In this document: positions 18,525-28,600 of the stretch, piece after piece | Layout: each line of letters begins with the position of its first letter | Numbering within the stretch: position 1 is the first letter of the stretch | Assembly: GCF_026342435.1 (NCBI RefSeq) | Contig: NZ_JAPEMT010000001.1 | Coordinates: 1,172,501 to 1,236,500 of the forward strand | Reading direction: 5' to 3' | Length of the DNA: 64,000 nt | From: Streptomyces sp. NBC_00237 | GTDB taxonomy: Bacteria > Actinomycetota > Actinomycetes > Streptomycetales > Streptomycetaceae | Made by a program: the position numbers and the translations under genes | Notes under the pieces: generated by a model | The model's database searches: none | Told to the model about the DNA's origin: nothing | Seen by the model: only the letters and a program-made list of their open reading frames with translations

Positions 18525-19175
18525 CTAGAGGGCGGCACTGACATCGGGGGCCGGGCCTCCCGGCGCCGCGAGGTTCCCCGCCGGGACGTCCCGTGCCGCG
18601 AGGTCCCCTGCCGGGAGGTACGGGTGCTTCGCGGGCAGGCCCAGGTCCGAGGGGAGCAGCGAACCGCTCCAGCTGTCGCGGGCGATCCCGTGGTGGAGGG
18701 TGGCGGCGCGCTGCACGCCCTCCATGGTGAAGCCCAGCTTCAGGGCGAGTGCGCGCGATGGCTCGTTGCCGACCAGTGCCCGCCAGAAGATCCGGTCGAC
18801 GGGCAGCGTCGCGACCGCCCAGCGGATCACCGCGTCGGCGGCTTCGAGGAGGTAACCCCGCCTGCGGTGCTCCGGGGCCGTCCAGAAGCCGAGTTCCCAG
18901 GTGCCGGGGGCCTGCTGGACGCCGATGCCGACCGCGCCGATCAGCGGGCCGCCGCCCCGGGGGCGTACCGCGAAGTGGAAGCCGGTGCCCTCGCGCAGGC
19001 CCTGGCCCGAGACGCGCTCGACGAAGTACACGGCGTCCTGGCGGCCGTACGGCGAGGGAAGGGTCACCCAGCGCTGGATCTCGGGGTCCTGCACCGCGTG
19101 GAACACCTCGTCGGTGTCCACGGTGGCGAAGGGGCGCAGTTCCAGGCGTTCGGTGCTCAGCAGGAAGGGTTCCAT
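18525..19175 (-). CDS. GNAT-family N-acetyltransferase (RimJ/RimL-like)
   Basis: 216 residues from ATG 19175 ([16 protein letters not shown]), the typical RimJ/RimL-type N-terminus; a longer open frame upstream is low quality. Acetyl-CoA-binding motif near 105-120 ([19 protein letters not shown]), and the C-terminal core [13 protein letters not shown]. The last 40 residues contain a small repeat ([20 protein letters not shown]), an unusual tail. Substrate unknown; the family acetylates ribosomal proteins, small amines or antibiotics. Divergent from secA across a 256-bp gap that should hold both promoters. Confidence 0.88.
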   Translation of the reverse strand: MEPFLLSTERLELRPFATVDTDEVFHAVQDPEIQRWVTLPSPYGRQDAVYFVERVSGQGLREGTGFHFAVRPRGGGPLIGAVGIGVQQAPGTWELGFWTAPEHRRRGYLLEAADAVIRWAVATLPVDRIFWRALVGNEPSRALALKLGFTMEGVQRAATLHHGIARDSWSGSLLPSDLGLPAKHPYLPAGDLAARDVPAGNLAAPGGPAPDVSAAL

Positions 19176-19431
19176 GAACGAATTCTGGTACGGGCACGTG
19201 CCGGGGGCGAACACTTTTCGAGTGCTGCCCGGCACCTTCGGGACGTGCCGGGCGTTGACCTTGTTGACGGTGGTGCGGCTTCACAGCGGTGGACCTCCCG
19301 GGGCGGCTGGGTCCTCGCTTACGATGGCCGTTGCGGTGGGGCCCGCCTGCCGTGCCCGCGCCAAAGTCAGTACCGACCAGACGTCGCACCGACCCAGTGC
19401 ACAGGCCCGACCGGCAAGGAGACCAGCCTCA

Positions 19432-22248
19432 GTGTCCGTCTTCAACAAGCTCATGCGTGCAGGCGAAGGCAAGATCCTGCGCAAACTGCACCGCATCGCG
19501 GACCAGGTCAACTCCATCGAAGAGGACTTCGTCAACCTCTCCGACGCCGAGTTGCGCGCCCTGACCGATGAGTACAAGCAGCGTTACGCCGACGGCGAGA
19601 GCCTCGACGACCTGATGCCCGAGGCATTCGCGACCGTCCGCGAGGCCGCCAAGCGGGTCCTCGGCCAGCGGCACTACGACGTCCAGATGATGGGCGGCGC
19701 CGCCCTGCATCTCGGTTACGTCGCCGAGATGAAGACCGGTGAGGGCAAGACCCTCGTCGGCACGCTGCCGGCGTACCTGAACGCACTGTCCGGCAAGGGC
19801 GTGCACCTGATCACCACGAACGACTACCTCGCGGAGCGCGACTCCGAGCTGATGGGCCGGGTGCACAAGTTCCTCGGTCTTGAGGTCGGCTGCATCATCG
19901 CGAACATGTCGCCGGCCGAGCGCCGCGCGCAGTACGCCTGCGACATCACGTACGGCACGAACAACGAGTTCGGCTTCGACTACCTCCGCGACAACATGGC
20001 CTGGTCGCAGGACGAACTCGTCCAGCGCGGCCACAACTTCGCGATCGTCGACGAGGTCGACTCGATCCTCGTCGACGAGGCCCGTACGCCGCTGATCATC
20101 TCCGGCCCCGCCGACCAGGCCACCAAGTGGTACGGCGACTTCGCGAAGCTCGTGACCCGCCTCAAGAAGGGCGAGCCGGGCAACCCGCTGAAGGGCATCG
20201 AGGAGACCGGCGACTACGAGGTCGACGAGAAGAAGCGCACGGTCGCCATCCACGAGCCGGGCGTCGCCAAGGTCGAGGACTGGCTGGGCATCGACAACCT
20301 CTACGAGGCCGTCAACACCCCGCTCGTCGGTTACCTCAACAACGCGATCAAGGCCAAGGAACTCTTCAAGAAGGACAAGGACTACGTCGTCATCGACGGC
20401 GAAGTCATGATCGTCGACGAGCACACCGGCCGTGTGCTCGCGGGCCGCCGCTACAACGAGGGCATGCACCAGGCGATCGAGGCGAAGGAAGGGGTGGACA
20501 TCAAGGACGAGAACCAGACCCTCGCCACGATCACCCTCCAGAACTTCTTCCGCCTGTACGACGGCCTGTCCGGCATGACCGGTACGGCGATGACCGAGGC
20601 CGCGGAGTTCCACCAGATCTACAAGCTGGGCGTCGTACCGATCCCGACCAACCGGGACATGGTCCGCATCGACCAGTCCGACCTGATCTACCGCACCGAG
20701 GTCGCCAAGTTCGCGGCGGTCGTCGACGACATCGTCGAGAAGCACGAGAAGGGCCAGCCGATCCTGGTCGGCACCACCTCGGTCGAGAAGTCCGAGTACC
20801 TCTCGCAGCAGCTCGCCAAGCGCGGTGTGCAGCACGAGGTGCTCAACGCCAAGCAGCACGACCGTGAGGCGCCGATCATCGCCCAGGCGGGCCGCAAGGG
20901 CGCCGTGACCGTCGCCACGAACATGGCCGGTCGCGGTACGGACATCAAGCTCGGCGGCAACCCGGACGACCTCGCCGAGGCCGAGCTGCGCCAGAAGGGT
21001 CTCGACCCGGAGGAGCACATCGAGGAGTGGGCCGCCGCGCTGCCCGCCGCCCTGGAGAAGGCCGAGCAGGCCGTCAAGGCCGAGCACGACGAGGTGAAGG
21101 CGCTCGGCGGGCTGTACGTGCTGGGTACCGAGCGGCACGAGTCGCGCCGCATCGACAACCAGCTGCGCGGCCGTTCCGGCCGTCAGGGCGACCCGGGCGA
21201 GTCCCGGTTCTACCTGTCGCTGGGCGACGACCTGATGCGCCTGTTCAAGGCGGCCATGGTCGAGCGCGTCATGGCGATGGCCAACGTTCCCGACGACGTA
21301 CCGATCGAGAACAAGATGGTCACCCGTGCCATCGCCTCCGCGCAGTCGCAGGTCGAGCAGCAGAACTTCGAGACCCGCAAGAACGTCCTGAAGTACGACG
21401 AGGTCCTCAACCGGCAGCGCGAGGTCATCTACGGCGAGCGCCGCCGCGTCCTGAAGGGCGAGGACCTGCACGAGCAGATCAAGCACTTCATGGACGACAC
21501 GATCGACGCCTACATCCAGGCGGAGACCGTCGAGGGGTTCGCCGAGGAGTGGGACCTGGACCGCCTGTGGGGCGCGTTCAAGCAGCTCTACCCGGTGAAG
21601 ATCACGGTGGAGGACCTGGAGGACGCGGCGGGCGACCGTGCCGGGATCACCGCGGAGTTTATCTCCGAGTCCGTCAAGGACGACATCTACGCCCAGTACG
21701 AGGACCGCGAGAAGCAGCTCGGCTCGGACATCATGCGCGAGCTGGAGCGCCGTGTGGTGCTCTCCGTGCTGGACCGCAAGTGGCGCGAGCACCTCTACGA
21801 GATGGACTACCTCCAGGAGGGCATCGGCCTGCGCGCCATGGCGCAGAAGGACCCGCTGGTGGAGTACCAGCGCGAGGGCTTCGACATGTTCAACGCCATG
21901 ATGGACGGCATCAAGGAGGAGTCCGTCGGCTACCTGTTCAACCTGGAGGTCCAGGTCGAGCAGCAGGTCGAGGAGGTGCCGGTGCAGGACGGTCCCTCGC
22001 TCACGAAGGAGGACGCCGTCCCTGCGGGTGCCTCGCGTCCGGAGATCCACGCGAAGGGCCTGGAGGCTCCGCAGCGTCCGGACCGGCTGCACTTCTCCGC
22101 GCCCACTGTCGACGGGGAGGGCGGCATCGTCGAGGGTGACTTCGAGAACACCGCCGACGGGCCGACCCGCTCCGAGTCGGACGGTCTGACCCGCGCCGAG
22201 CGTCGCAAGGCGCAGAAGAGCGCGAGCGGGCGTCGCCGCAAGAAGTAG
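19432..22248 (+). CDS. secA: Preprotein translocase ATPase SecA
   Basis: 938 residues from GTG 19432 with AAGGAG about 10 nt upstream ([14 protein letters not shown]). Motor of Sec-dependent protein export. Visible: Walker [16 protein letters not shown]-type [21 protein letters not shown], the peptide-crosslinking domain, motif [16 protein letters not shown], and [18 protein letters not shown]. The C-terminus is a charged tail ending RRRKK and lacks the Cys-rich zinc site that binds SecB, as expected where SecB is absent. Monocistronic; a 14-bp array and a strong hairpin follow the stop. Confidence 0.99.
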   Translation: MSVFNKLMRAGEGKILRKLHRIADQVNSIEEDFVNLSDAELRALTDEYKQRYADGESLDDLMPEAFATVREAAKRVLGQRHYDVQMMGGAALHLGYVAEMKTGEGKTLVGTLPAYLNALSGKGVHLITTNDYLAERDSELMGRVHKFLGLEVGCIIANMSPAERRAQYACDITYGTNNEFGFDYLRDNMAWSQDELVQRGHNFAIVDEVDSILVDEARTPLIISGPADQATKWYGDFAKLVTRLKKGEPGNPLKGIEETGDYEVDEKKRTVAIHEPGVAKVEDWLGIDNLYEAVNTPLVGYLNNAIKAKELFKKDKDYVVIDGEVMIVDEHTGRVLAGRRYNEGMHQAIEAKEGVDIKDENQTLATITLQNFFRLYDGLSGMTGTAMTEAAEFHQIYKLGVVPIPTNRDMVRIDQSDLIYRTEVAKFAAVVDDIVEKHEKGQPILVGTTSVEKSEYLSQQLAKRGVQHEVLNAKQHDREAPIIAQAGRKGAVTVATNMAGRGTDIKLGGNPDDLAEAELRQKGLDPEEHIEEWAAALPAALEKAEQAVKAEHDEVKALGGLYVLGTERHESRRIDNQLRGRSGRQGDPGESRFYLSLGDDLMRLFKAAMVERVMAMANVPDDVPIENKMVTRAIASAQSQVEQQNFETRKNVLKYDEVLNRQREVIYGERRRVLKGEDLHEQIKHFMDDTIDAYIQAETVEGFAEEWDLDRLWGAFKQLYPVKITVEDLEDAAGDRAGITAEFISESVKDDIYAQYEDREKQLGSDIMRELERRVVLSVLDRKWREHLYEMDYLQEGIGLRAMAQKDPLVEYQREGFDMFNAMMDGIKEESVGYLFNLEVQVEQQVEEVPVQDGPSLTKEDAVPAGASRPEIHAKGLEAPQRPDRLHFSAPTVDGEGGIVEGDFENTADGPTRSESDGLTRAERRKAQKSASGRRRKK

Positions 22249-22260
22249 GCGTTCGTACGT

Positions 22261-22302
22261 TCTGTGGCGCTGAGTCTGTGGTGCTGAGTCTGTGGCGCTG
22301 GG
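22261..22302. repeat. 14-bp tandem array after secA
   Basis: Three copies of TCTGTGGCGCTGAG (22261-22274, 22275-22288, 22289-22302), with one or two mismatches, starting 12 bp after the secA stop and running into the terminator stem. Confidence 0.9.
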
Positions 22303-22331
22303 CGCGCACTCCTGCGGGGGTGCGCGCCCAG
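22298..22331. terminator. Terminator between secA and a convergent gene
   Basis: Perfect 12-bp stem CTGGGCGCGCAC / GTGCGCGCCCAG with a 10-nt loop. It separates secA from the convergent Rv3235-family gene and can serve both strands. No T-tract. Confidence 0.75.
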
Positions 22332-22372
22332 CGGCGTTCCCGGGCGCTGTCGGGTGCTGTCTCCCGCCGCTC

Positions 22373-22825
22373 TCAGGCCCTTGCGGGCACCCTTTCGCCG
22401 CCGAGCTCCAGGGCGGTGCAACGCCAGCGCCTGTCGGGGCTGCGCTCCAGCCGGAAGGCCATCGCGCGCAGCTGTTCGCCCGCGCCGATCCCGGCGGACG
22501 CCTCGATGACGCCGGGGCGGGGGCTGAAGCCCCGGCAGTGGCGTACGACGGGCCGGATGCCCCGGGTGCGGAACGGGGCCCTGGGCGCGAGGTCGACCAG
22601 TTGGTCGTACGCGTCCCGGAACATCAGGTTGAGCATGCTGTGCGCCGGGCGCTGGCCGCTGAGCACCGCCAGCAGGAGTTCCGCGAACTGCTGCTGCGGG
22701 GTGCGGGGGGCGTGCGGCCGGATGCGGGCGGCCGCCCCCTGGGGGGCCGCGCCGGGGCCGCGGGAGTCGCCCGGGCCGCGGGTGTCGCGGCGGGTGGTGC
22801 CGGGCCGGGTCGTCGTCCTGTGCAT
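22373..22825 (-). CDS. Rv3235-family protein
   Basis: 150 residues from ATG 22825; a far longer open frame upstream on this strand is an antisense shadow of the DUF6912 region. The N-terminal 40 residues are Arg/Thr/Gly-rich; the conserved part ([34 protein letters not shown] ... FRLERSPDRRWRCTALEL) matches a small actinobacterial family named for M. tuberculosis Rv3235, which is encoded next to secA there as well. The fold resembles small alpha+beta accessory proteins. Function unknown; constant linkage to secA suggests, but does not show, a link to export. Confidence 0.85.
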   Translation of the reverse strand: MHRTTTRPGTTRRDTRGPGDSRGPGAAPQGAAARIRPHAPRTPQQQFAELLLAVLSGQRPAHSMLNLMFRDAYDQLVDLAPRAPFRTRGIRPVVRHCRGFSPRPGVIEASAGIGAGEQLRAMAFRLERSPDRRWRCTALELGGERVPARA

Positions 22826-23134
22826 GTTGCTCGCCCCGCTCTGCCTGGCCGGTGGGATACCGGTCGGTAACTTCTGGTTGGGAATCTTGTACGGGGCCGG
22901 GCCGCAGGTCGGCAAGGGCGCACGCGGCACCGGGGCGCGGCCCGCGGAATCACCTATCAGGGTGGCGCGGGGCCCGGAGCACGGGCCGGACGCGGGGGGC
23001 GCGCGGCGCCCGGTGGACGGCGGCGAAGGGGGACCGCCGCCCCGATGGGGGACCCGGAACGTATCCTTGAGGCCCAGCTGTTGCCCTGTCGAGAAGCCCT
23101 CCGGCCAGGGAAAGCGACGACGAAAGCGGCACGC
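22826..23134. promoter_or_regulatory. Divergent spacer between the Rv3235-family and DUF6912 genes
   Basis: 309 bp without a gene. It should hold two outward promoters. A short palindrome ATACCGGTCGGTAA lies near 22858-22871, on the side of the minus-strand gene. No other structure stands out; the rest is G+C-rich. Confidence 0.4.
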
Positions 23135-23644
23135 ATGCGCGTCTACGTACCCCTGACCCTCCCCGGTCTCGCAGCGGCGTACAAGGCCGGTGAGCTGGCC
23201 CCCGGGCCGCTTGTCGCGTACGCGGTGACGCCGGGGCTGCGCGAGTGGTACGTCTCGGACGACATCGAGGAGCTGGAGTACGCCGCCCTGGGGCGTGCCG
23301 CCGCCGCCTCCTTGCGGCTCGTCGCCGCGGACCCCTCGGCCGAGCGCCGCCGCGTCGTGGTCGCCGTCGACGTCGCGGACACCGCGGTGACCGCAGACCC
23401 GGACGGGCGGGGCATGGACGCCGGGGCGATCGGCGAGGTGCGCGTCGAGGGTTCCGTACCGCTGAAGAAGGCGGCCGCGGTGCACGCCGACGCCGACGAG
23501 GCGCGGGACGACGTGACGGCCGCCGCCTCGGCGCTCGGAGCCGCCGACCTGGGGGACGACGACGCGCAGTTCACGGTGGACGGGGCGGAGGACCACGAAC
23601 TCCTGTGGTTCGGCGTGCAGGAGATCGAGGGCCTCGTCGGCTGA
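23135..23644 (+). CDS. DUF6912-family protein
   Basis: 169 residues from ATG 23135 (MRVYVPLTLPGLAAAYKAGEL). The N-terminal half carries a conserved actinobacterial motif (VYVPLTL, VTPGLREWYVSDDIEELEY); the C-terminal half is acidic and ends in FGVQEIEGL. No catalytic residues can be named; the gene is usually found near secA and an HAD gene. It ends 100 bp before the HAD gene and its stop starts a 10-bp array. Confidence 0.8.
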   Translation: MRVYVPLTLPGLAAAYKAGELAPGPLVAYAVTPGLREWYVSDDIEELEYAALGRAAAASLRLVAADPSAERRRVVVAVDVADTAVTADPDGRGMDAGAIGEVRVEGSVPLKKAAAVHADADEARDDVTAAASALGAADLGDDDAQFTVDGAEDHELLWFGVQEIEGLVG

Positions 23645-23680
23645 ACCCGGCTGAACCCGGCGGAACCCGGCGGAACGAGG
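23641..23680. repeat. 10-bp tandem array starting at a stop codon
   Basis: Four copies of CTGAACCCGG (later copies CGGAACCCGG and CGGAACGAGG), beginning with the bases around the TGA stop of the DUF6912 gene. The stop codon is therefore part of the first unit and repeated in the second. Confidence 0.9.
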
Positions 23681-23744
23681 GGCCGGGGGCTCCCGGCGGG
23701 CCCTGGCCGGATCGGTTGTCAGACCCGGTGGGTAACGTTCTTTC

Positions 23745-24398
23745 ATGAGGACGCACCTGGTCTGGGACTGGAACGGCACGCTGCTCGACGACATCCACGC
23801 GGTCGTGGGGGCCTCCAACGCGGCCTTCGCGGAGATCGGCCTCCCGGCGATCACCGTGGAGCGCTACCGCGAGCTGTACTGCATACCGATCCCCACGTTC
23901 TACGAGCGGCTGATGGGCCGCCCGCCCACCGACGAGGAATGGCTCGTCATGGACGCCGCCTTCCACCGCCACTACGTCGAGCTGCGGGCGGCCTGCGGGC
24001 TGACCGACGGGGTCGAGGAGATACTCACCGGCTGGGGCGCCGCGGGGCGCAGCCAGTCGCTGCTGAGCATGTACGGGCACGACGAGCTGGTGCCCGTGGT
24101 GCGCGGCTACGGCATCGAGCGGCACTTCGTACGGGTCGACGGCCGGACCGGACCCTCGGGCGGCACCAAGGCGGTGCACATGGTGCGTCACCTCGCGGCG
24201 CTGGAGGGCGTCGAGGCGGCGCGCGTGGTGGTCATCGGCGACGCGGTGGACGACGCGCTGGCGGCGGCGCACGTCGGCGCGGGCGCGGTGCTCTACACGG
24301 GCGGCTCGCACAGCAGGGCCGTCCTGGAGGCCGCCGGGGTGCCGGTGGTGGACTCGCTGACGGACGCGGTACGGATCGCGGAGGAGCTGGCGGCCTGA
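23745..24398 (+). CDS. HAD-superfamily hydrolase
   Basis: 217 residues. Motif I at the N-terminus reads DWNGTLLDD (nucleophile Asp8), with Asn in place of the second Asp of the usual DxD; motif II Ser is in SLLSMYG, a Lys near 145 (SGGTKAVHM), and motif III GDAVDDALAA. A cap of about 80 residues follows motif I, so subfamily I (phosphoglycolate phosphatase-like). The DxN variant is frequent in this actinobacterial branch and may alter activity. Substrate unknown. Convergent with the DJ-1-like gene. Confidence 0.88.
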   Translation: MRTHLVWDWNGTLLDDIHAVVGASNAAFAEIGLPAITVERYRELYCIPIPTFYERLMGRPPTDEEWLVMDAAFHRHYVELRAACGLTDGVEEILTGWGAAGRSQSLLSMYGHDELVPVVRGYGIERHFVRVDGRTGPSGGTKAVHMVRHLAALEGVEAARVVVIGDAVDDALAAAHVGAGAVLYTGGSHSRAVLEAAGVPVVDSLTDAVRIAEELAA

Positions 24399-24409
24399 GG
24401 GGCAGCCGG

Positions 24410-24474
24410 GCCGCCCCGCGCTCCCCGGAGGGCCGTGCAGCCCGGCGGCCCCCGCGAAGGGAGCGCCGGGCGGC
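24410..24474. terminator. Long inverted repeat after the HAD gene
   Basis: 16-bp arms (24410-24425 and 24459-24474), 15 of 16 matching, flanking a 33-nt G+C-rich loop that could fold further. Lies in the spacer between convergent genes, before a 21-bp tandem array. Likely a bidirectional terminator. Confidence 0.55.
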
Positions 24475-24483
24475 ACGGGATCG

Positions 24484-24553
24484 TACGGGAAGGCCCGGAG
24501 CCAGTACGGGAAGGTCCGGAGTCCGTACCGGAAGGCCCGGAGCCCGTACGGGA
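24484..24553. repeat. 21-bp tandem array between convergent genes
   Basis: Three full 21-bp units (24484-24504, 24505-24525, 24526-24546) plus 7 bp of a fourth. Units start TACGGGAAGGCCCGGAG and differ at one to three bases. Between the HAD and DJ-1-like genes. Confidence 0.92.
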
Positions 24554-24558
24554 CGTGT

Positions 24559-25125
24559 TCAGGTCACCGGTGCCTTCGCCCGCAGCACGGTGAGGAACTC
24601 GCGCATCCACCGCGAGTGGTCCGGCCAGGCCCGCGCCGACACCAGCGTGCCGTCGACGACCGCCTCCGCGTCCTGGAAGGTGGCCCCCGCCGCCTGCATG
24701 TCCAGCTCCAGCGCCGGATACGCGGTGACCCGGCGGCCGCTGAGCGCGCCCACCGCCGCCGTCAGCAGCGGCCCGTGGCAGATCTGCGCCACCGGTTTGT
24801 CGGTGTCGAAGAACGCCTTGAGGATCTTCCGCAGTTCCGGGTCGTTGCGCAGGTACTCCGGAGCCCGCCCGCCCGGCACGACGAGTGCCACGTAGTTGCC
24901 GGGGTCCACCTCGGAGAACGCGAGATCGGCGGGCCAGGTGTAGCCGGGCTTCTCGGTGTACGTGTCGAAGCCCGCCTCGAAGTCGTGCACGACGAAGCGC
25001 AGCTGTTTGCGGGCGGGCGCGGCGATGTGGACGTCGTAGCCCTCCTCGCGCAGCCGTTGGTACGGATAGAGCACTTCGAGGGATTCGGCGGCATCGCCCG
25101 TGACGATGAGGATCTTCGCTGACAT
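24559..25125 (-). CDS. DJ-1/PfpI-family protein
   Basis: 188 residues from ATG 25125 (MSAKILIVTGDAAESLEVLYPYQRL); longer open frames upstream are in a spacer. Class I glutamine amidotransferase-like fold with the nucleophile elbow AQICHGPLL (Cys116) and the preceding LVVPGGRAPEYLRNDP stretch, both typical of PfpI/YhbO proteins. Relatives act as glyoxalase/deglycase-like stress proteins or proteases; the exact activity cannot be chosen from sequence. Divergent from gdh across a 517-bp gap. Confidence 0.92.
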   Translation of the reverse strand: MSAKILIVTGDAAESLEVLYPYQRLREEGYDVHIAAPARKQLRFVVHDFEAGFDTYTEKPGYTWPADLAFSEVDPGNYVALVVPGGRAPEYLRNDPELRKILKAFFDTDKPVAQICHGPLLTAAVGALSGRRVTAYPALELDMQAAGATFQDAEAVVDGTLVSARAWPDHSRWMREFLTVLRAKAPVT

Positions 25126-25642
25126 GACAGCTCCGCGGGGAGTGGGCCGGACGGGGAACGGACGGTGGCTCGGTCGTGCGGGACGGCGGGTCGGCCGACA
25201 GGACGGTGGTTCGGCCAACGTGCCCCCGGGCGCGGGTTTTGCCAAGAGGGCCTGCGCGCGCCGGAGTCCGGAAGCCGTGACCCCTGCTGCGCACGGGACC
25301 CCTGCGCCGGAATGGACAAAGCGTCGAACTTCTCCGCGCTTTGTCCAACGACCGGCGAATAACGCCTCCCGGGCAAGGGGGGATAGCCTGGTGCCGTGAT
25401 CAGCGCGATACGCCTCGGGGGCGGTGCAGCCCCCGGCCCTCGCCCGGCGCACCACCGTGCCCGGGCCCTCGCTGGTTTTCCGACCCCGGACGCGACGCCG
25501 AAAATGGCGAAAATCGGCACGGGTGTCATCGCTGACCCATTTCGCGGCATAACGTCGACAGCGACCGGAAACCCCGCGTCGTGGCGTTGTGCTTTCTCCA
25601 CCACCTACGTCACGCAACGGCGCGCGACAGGAGCCAGAGGAC
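25126..25642. promoter_or_regulatory. Divergent spacer upstream of gdh, contains a strong inverted repeat
   Basis: 517 bp without a supported gene. At 25313-25347 there is a perfect inverted repeat: TGGACAAAGCG, 13 nt, CGCTTTGTCCA. It could be an operator or an RNA hairpin; it matches no Streptomyces regulator site I know. Near the DJ-1 start (about 25150-25217) is a region with repeated GACGGTGG[CT]TCGG elements. The gdh ribosome site (CCAGAGGAC) lies just before ATG 25643. Confidence 0.55.
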
Positions 25643-28600
25643 ATGCAGACCAAGCTGGACGAAGCCAAGGCCGAGCTGCTCGCACGGGCCGCCCGGGTAG
25701 CTGAGAACAGCCCGGCGGGGGGACTAACTCCGACTGGGTCCGAGAGCGAAGGGGCGCCCGACCAGGACGCACTTCTCGCGTACCTCCAGCGCTACTACCT
25801 GCATACCGCCCCGGAGGACCTGGGCGACCGCGACCCGGTCGACGTCTTCGGAGCGGCACTTTCGCACTACCGGCTGGCGGCGAACCGTCCGCAGGGCACG
25901 GCGAACGTACGGGTGCACACGCCGACCGTCGAGGAGAACGGGTGGACGTGCAGTCACTCGGTCGTGGAAGTCGTGACCGACGACATGCCCTTCCTCGTCG
26001 ACTCGGTGACGAACGAGCTGTCCCGGCAGGGCCGTGGCATCCACGTCGTCATCCACCCCCAGGTGCTGGTGCGCCGTGACGTGACCGGCAAGCTCATCGA
26101 GGTGCTCGCCAAGCAGATCACCGGTGAGCTGCCGCACGACGCGATCGTCGAGTCGTGGATCCACGTCGAGATGGACCGCGAGACCGACCGGGGCGACCTC
26201 AAGCAGATCACCGCCGATCTGCTGCGCGTCCTGTCCGACGTCCGCGAGGCCGTCGAGGACTGGGAGAAGATGCGCGACTCCGCGCTGCGCATCGCCGACG
26301 AGCTGCCGAACGAGCCCAAGGCGAACGACCTCTCCGACCAGGAGGTCGACGAGGCCCGCGAGCTGCTGCGCTGGCTGGCCGCCGACCACTTCACCTTCCT
26401 CGGCTACCGCGAGTACGAGCTGACCGGCGACGACTCGCTGGCCGCCGTCCCCGGCACCGGTCTCGGTGTCCTGCGCTCCGACCCGCAGCACCACGAGGAC
26501 GACGAGACGCACCCCGTCTCCCCGTCGTTCTCCCGGCTGCCCGCCGACGCCCGCGCCAAGGCCCGCGAGCACAAGCTCCTGGTGCTCACCAAGGCCAACA
26601 GCCGTGCCACCGTGCACCGCCCGTCCTACCTCGACTACGTCGGCGTGAAAAAGTTCGACGCCCAGGGCAACGTGGTGGGCGAGCGCCGTTTCCTCGGCCT
26701 GTTCTCCTCCGCCGCGTACACCGAGTCCGTACGACGGGTTCCGGTCATCCGGCGCAAGGTCGCCGAGGTCCTCGAAGGCGCGGGCTTCACGGCCAACAGC
26801 CACGACGGGCGTGACCTCCTCCAGATCCTGGAGACGTACCCGCGCGACGAGCTGTTCCAGACCCCCGTCGACCAGCTGCGCTCCGTCGTCACGTCCGTGC
26901 TGTACCTCCAGGAGCGCCGCCGGCTGCGGCTGTACCTGCGCCAGGACGAGTACGGCCGCTACTACTCGGCGATCGTCTACCTGCCGCGCGACCGCTACAC
27001 CACCGGTGTGCGCCTGCGCCTCATCGACATCCTCAAGGAGGAGCTCGGCGGCACCAGCGTCGACTTCACCGCGTGGAACACCGAGTCGATCCTCTCCCGG
27101 CTGCACTTCGTCGTCCGCGTCGAGACGGGCACCGAGCTGACCGCCCTCACCGAGGCCGACGTCGAGCGCATCGAGGCCCGCCTGGCCGAGGCCGCCCGCT
27201 CCTGGTCCGACGGCTTCGCCGAGGCCCTCAACGCCGAGCTCGGCGAGGAGCGCGCCGCCGAACTGCTGCGCCGCTACGGGCACGCCTTCCCCGAGGGCTA
27301 CAAGGCCGACCACTCGCCGCGCGCCGCGGTCGCCGACCTGGTGCACCTGGAGCAGCTGAGCCAGGGCGTCAAGGACTTCGCCCTCAGCCTGTACGAGCCG
27401 GTGGGCGCCGGTCCCGGCGAGCGCCGCTTCAAGATCTACCGGACCGGCGAGCAGGTCTCCCTGTCGGCCGTCCTGCCCGTCCTCCAGCTGCTGGGCGTCG
27501 AGGTCGTCGACGAGCGTCCGTACGAGCTGCGCTGCGCGGACCGTACGCACGCCTGGATCTACGACTTCGGGCTGCGCATGCCGCAGAAGCCGGGCGGCGG
27601 CGACTACCTCGCCGACGACGCCCGGGAGCGCTTCCAGGACGCCTTCGGCGCGGTGTGGACCGGCGCGGCGGAGAACGACGGCTTCAACTCGCTGGTGCTG
27701 CGCGCCGGGCTCACCTGGCGGCAGGCGGTCGTGCTGCGCGCGTACGCGAAGTACCTGCGGCAGGCGAAGTCGACCTTCAGCCAGGACTACATGGAGGACA
27801 CCCTCCGCAACAACGTCCACACCACCCGGCTGCTGGTCTCCCTCTTCGAGGCGCGCATGTCGCCGGAGCGGCAGAAGGCGGGCACCGAGCTCATCGACGG
27901 GCTGCTCGAAGAGCTCGACGGTGCTCTGGAGCAGGTCGCCTCGCTCGACGAGGACCGCATCCTGCGGTCCTTCCTGACCGTCATCAAGGCGACGCTGCGC
28001 ACGAGCTTCTTCCAGAAGACGCAGCAGAACGAGCCGCACTCGTACGTCTCGATGAAGTTCGACCCGCAGGCGATCCCCGACCTCCCCGCGCCCCGCCCGG
28101 CGTACGAGATCTGGGTGTACTCGCCGCGCGTCGAGGGCGTCCACCTGCGCTTCGGCAAGGTCGCCCGAGGCGGTCTGCGCTGGTCGGACCGGCGTGAGGA
28201 CTTCCGCACCGAGGTGCTCGGTCTGGTCAAGGCGCAGATGGTGAAGAACACCGTCATCGTCCCGGTCGGCGCCAAGGGCGGCTTCGTCGCGAAGAACCTC
28301 CCCGACCCGTCGGTGGACCGCGACGCGTGGCTGGCCGAGGGCATCGCCGCGTACAAGACGTTCATCTCGGCGCTGCTCGACATCACCGACAACATGGTCG
28401 CGGGCGAGGTCGTCCCGCCGCGTGACGTCGTGCGGCACGACGAGGACGACACGTACCTCGTGGTGGCGGCCGACAAGGGCACCGCGACGTTCTCCGACAT
28501 CGCCAACGAGATCGCCGTCGCCTACGACTTCTGGCTCGGTGACGCCTTCGCGTCCGGCGGCTCCGTCGGCTACGACCACAAGGGCATGGGCATCACCGCC

